This document shows, in pieces, positions 62,816 to 64,000 of a stretch of DNA of 64,000 nt. Origin of the DNA: an uncultured Bacteroidota bacterium (lineage in GTDB: Bacteria; Bacteroidota; Bacteroidia; B-17B0; Aurantibacillaceae); assembly GCA_903893815.1 (NCBI GenBank), contig CAITNS010000030.1, forward strand, positions 1 to 64,000, read 5' to 3'. Each line of letters starts with the position of its first letter. Within the stretch, counting starts at the first letter, position 1. Under the pieces are notes generated by a model. It ran no database searches. It saw only the letters and a program-made list of their open reading frames with translations, and was not told where the DNA came from. The position numbers and the translations under genes are program-made.

Positions 62816-64000
62816 ATGAATTATTTTAAAATATATATTGCTTTACTGTTCTTTTTCATAAGTATGAATCATGCTGTTGGACAAGACTCTTTAAACTCGG
62901 CGACTGTAGAACAAAAAAGCTACCAATTATACAAAGATAAAAATTGGTCAGAGCTTATTACATTTGGAAATAAGGCTATCCGTATTGGGTTTGATTACTA
63001 TTATCTGCAATTACGAATTGGCATAGCTTACTTCGAAAGAAAAAATTATTCGTTAGCAGAGGCTTATTTTAGAAATGCCTTAGCCTTTAATACTGAAGAC
63101 GAATTAAGTTTAGAGTACTTATATTACTGCTACTTATATAATGGCAGAAATGAAGATGCTAGGCTATTGAGCAAAACATTTAATCCATCTTTAGCTGATA
63201 AAATAGGAACAAGCCAAAAATCAGCAGTAGATTTTATAATCATTGAAGGTGGTACCAAAATAACCGATAGTTCAACATATTATAATAAAATACAAAATGG
63301 TAAAACAAATTATTTTAACCCTGCCACCTATATTCAAGTAGGATTAAATCATCATGTTAAGAACAGAGTTTCTTTTTTTCATGCAGTCACTTATTTTGGA
63401 CAAGAAACATCCATTAATAAAGTAAAACAATATCAATACTTTCTTAAAGCTTCAATTCCAATAAAAAGAAATTTTTTAATTAGTTCGTCTTTTCATTATG
63501 TAAAAATTAATGTTGCTTCTGAATTTACAACCACAAAGGTCGACACACTGTATCCCCCAGGAGTTCCGCCGGGTTCTCAACCACCACCTGGTGCGCCGCC
63601 ATTTAAAACAGAAACTACAACTACCTCTAATACAACTAATAGTGCAACAGATAATTTTGTTGGTTCGATAAACGTACAAAAAACGCTTAAAAAATTTGTT
63701 TTTGGAATTGGGACAACAGTCTCTAGTTTAAATAAAGTGACACAGTATAATCACAATGGATTTTTAGCTTACTATTTATTGGGAAACAGTAAATTAGTTT
63801 TAGGTTGCTTGGGTTATATTCATACAACTAACAATTACAAAACTACAAACGCCGCCATAAACCCATTTGTATACATACAACCAGTTAATAAACTCTCTTT
63901 AAAATTGAGCTATTATTACAATAGTAAAAACAATGTTGTTGAAGAAAATGGTTACTTAGTAAATAATTCGCCTGACATAACAACGTCAAAATACTCTGCA
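62816..64000 (+). CDS. Outer-membrane protein with N-terminal TPR-like repeats (partial)
   Basis: The frame opens at ATG 62816 and stays open to the window end, 395 codons. It begins with a signal peptide (MNYFKIYIALLFFFISMNHA, cleavage after VGQ). TPR-like helices (QLRIGIAYFERKNYSLAEAYF) occupy residues about 40-120. The remainder reads as alternating amphipathic strands (KNRVSFFHAVTYFGQE; KLVLGCLGYIHTTN), with a proline-rich loop PPGVPPGSQPPPGAPP near residue 248. It resembles other Bacteroidota barrels with a TPR front. Third gene of the urea transporter operon. Function unknown. Confidence 0.85.
   Translation, partial: MNYFKIYIALLFFFISMNHAVGQDSLNSATVEQKSYQLYKDKNWSELITFGNKAIRIGFDYYYLQLRIGIAYFERKNYSLAEAYFRNALAFNTEDELSLEYLYYCYLYNGRNEDARLLSKTFNPSLADKIGTSQKSAVDFIIIEGGTKITDSSTYYNKIQNGKTNYFNPATYIQVGLNHHVKNRVSFFHAVTYFGQETSINKVKQYQYFLKASIPIKRNFLISSSFHYVKINVASEFTTTKVDTLYPPGVPPGSQPPPGAPPFKTETTTTSNTTNSATDNFVGSINVQKTLKKFVFGIGTTVSSLNKVTQYNHNGFLAYYLLGNSKLVLGCLGYIHTTNNYKTTNAAINPFVYIQPVNKLSLKLSYYYNSKNNVVEENGYLVNNSPDITTSKYSA

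Noticed and set aside
63476-63679. 67-codon minus-strand ORF at the window end
   Set aside because: Antisense to the open outer-membrane protein frame, which has a signal peptide and strand pattern.

Overview
The window is AT-rich chromosomal DNA from a member of the Bacteroidota. Four independent lines support this. The -7/-33 promoter motif of that phylum (TTTG-N19-TAnnTTTG) stands in front of stable RNA genes. Several secreted proteins end in type IX secretion (T9SS) sorting domains. There is a PorP/SprF-SprB-like adhesin pair. The elongation-factor/ribosomal block has the order tRNA-Thr, Tyr, Gly, Thr, tuf, tRNA-Trp, secE, nusG, rplK, rplA, rplJ, rplL, rpoB. I cannot place it below phylum. 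No prophage, transposase, integrase or CRISPR array was seen, and gene starts are generally without Shine-Dalgarno sequences.

Layout. Positions 1-9035 (minus strand) hold the translation/transcription operon, read from one near-perfect promoter at 9005-9035 and running off the window inside rpoB. Positions 9145-16858 hold two peroxiredoxins, RNase HII, two T9SS or outer-membrane proteins, an O-methyltransferase and an alpha/beta hydrolase. A 508-base convergent gap (16859-17366) contains two parallel units of paired CACTTAT repeats, a -7-like box and a terminator, which look like two small RNA genes. Positions 17367-29680 are mostly housekeeping: asd, a lamin-tail secreted protein with comF, nfu, asnS, a NUDIX hydrolase, nitroreductase, ribBA-truB and a YkgJ-type cysteine-cluster protein. 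A 238-base nested palindrome lies between nfu and asnS. Positions 29869-43600 hold a small kinase, the PorP/SprF protein with a 2298-residue SprB-repeat adhesin, a haem-type TonB-dependent receptor with a small membrane protein upstream, and a GT39-like glycosyltransferase.

Positions 43660-50235 (minus strand) hold pirin and a Crp/Fnr regulator, then tRNA-Val with its own promoter and terminator. A six-gene group follows: lipoprotein, DUF2490 outer-membrane protein, T9SS repeat protein, YD-like repeat protein, VTC-type polyphosphate polymerase and DUF4956 membrane protein. Positions 50367-52997 hold a small acidic exported protein, a SulP anion transporter and a beta-carbonic anhydrase, most simply a bicarbonate-handling unit. 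An orphan LytTR response regulator follows.

Positions 54079-64000 hold an HGSNAT-like acyltransferase and then a divergent pair of operons. Leftward are a VOC protein, an Orn/Lys/Arg-type PLP decarboxylase and an ATP-grasp enzyme. Rightward are a urea transporter fused to an M23 metallopeptidase, a TPR protein and an outer-membrane protein cut by the window end. The most interesting signals are the paired putative LytTR-controlled small RNAs, the urea transporter-peptidase fusion with its decarboxylase/ATP-grasp neighbours, the nested palindromic element, and the SprB-repeat adhesin with a foreign domain inserted inside one repeat.
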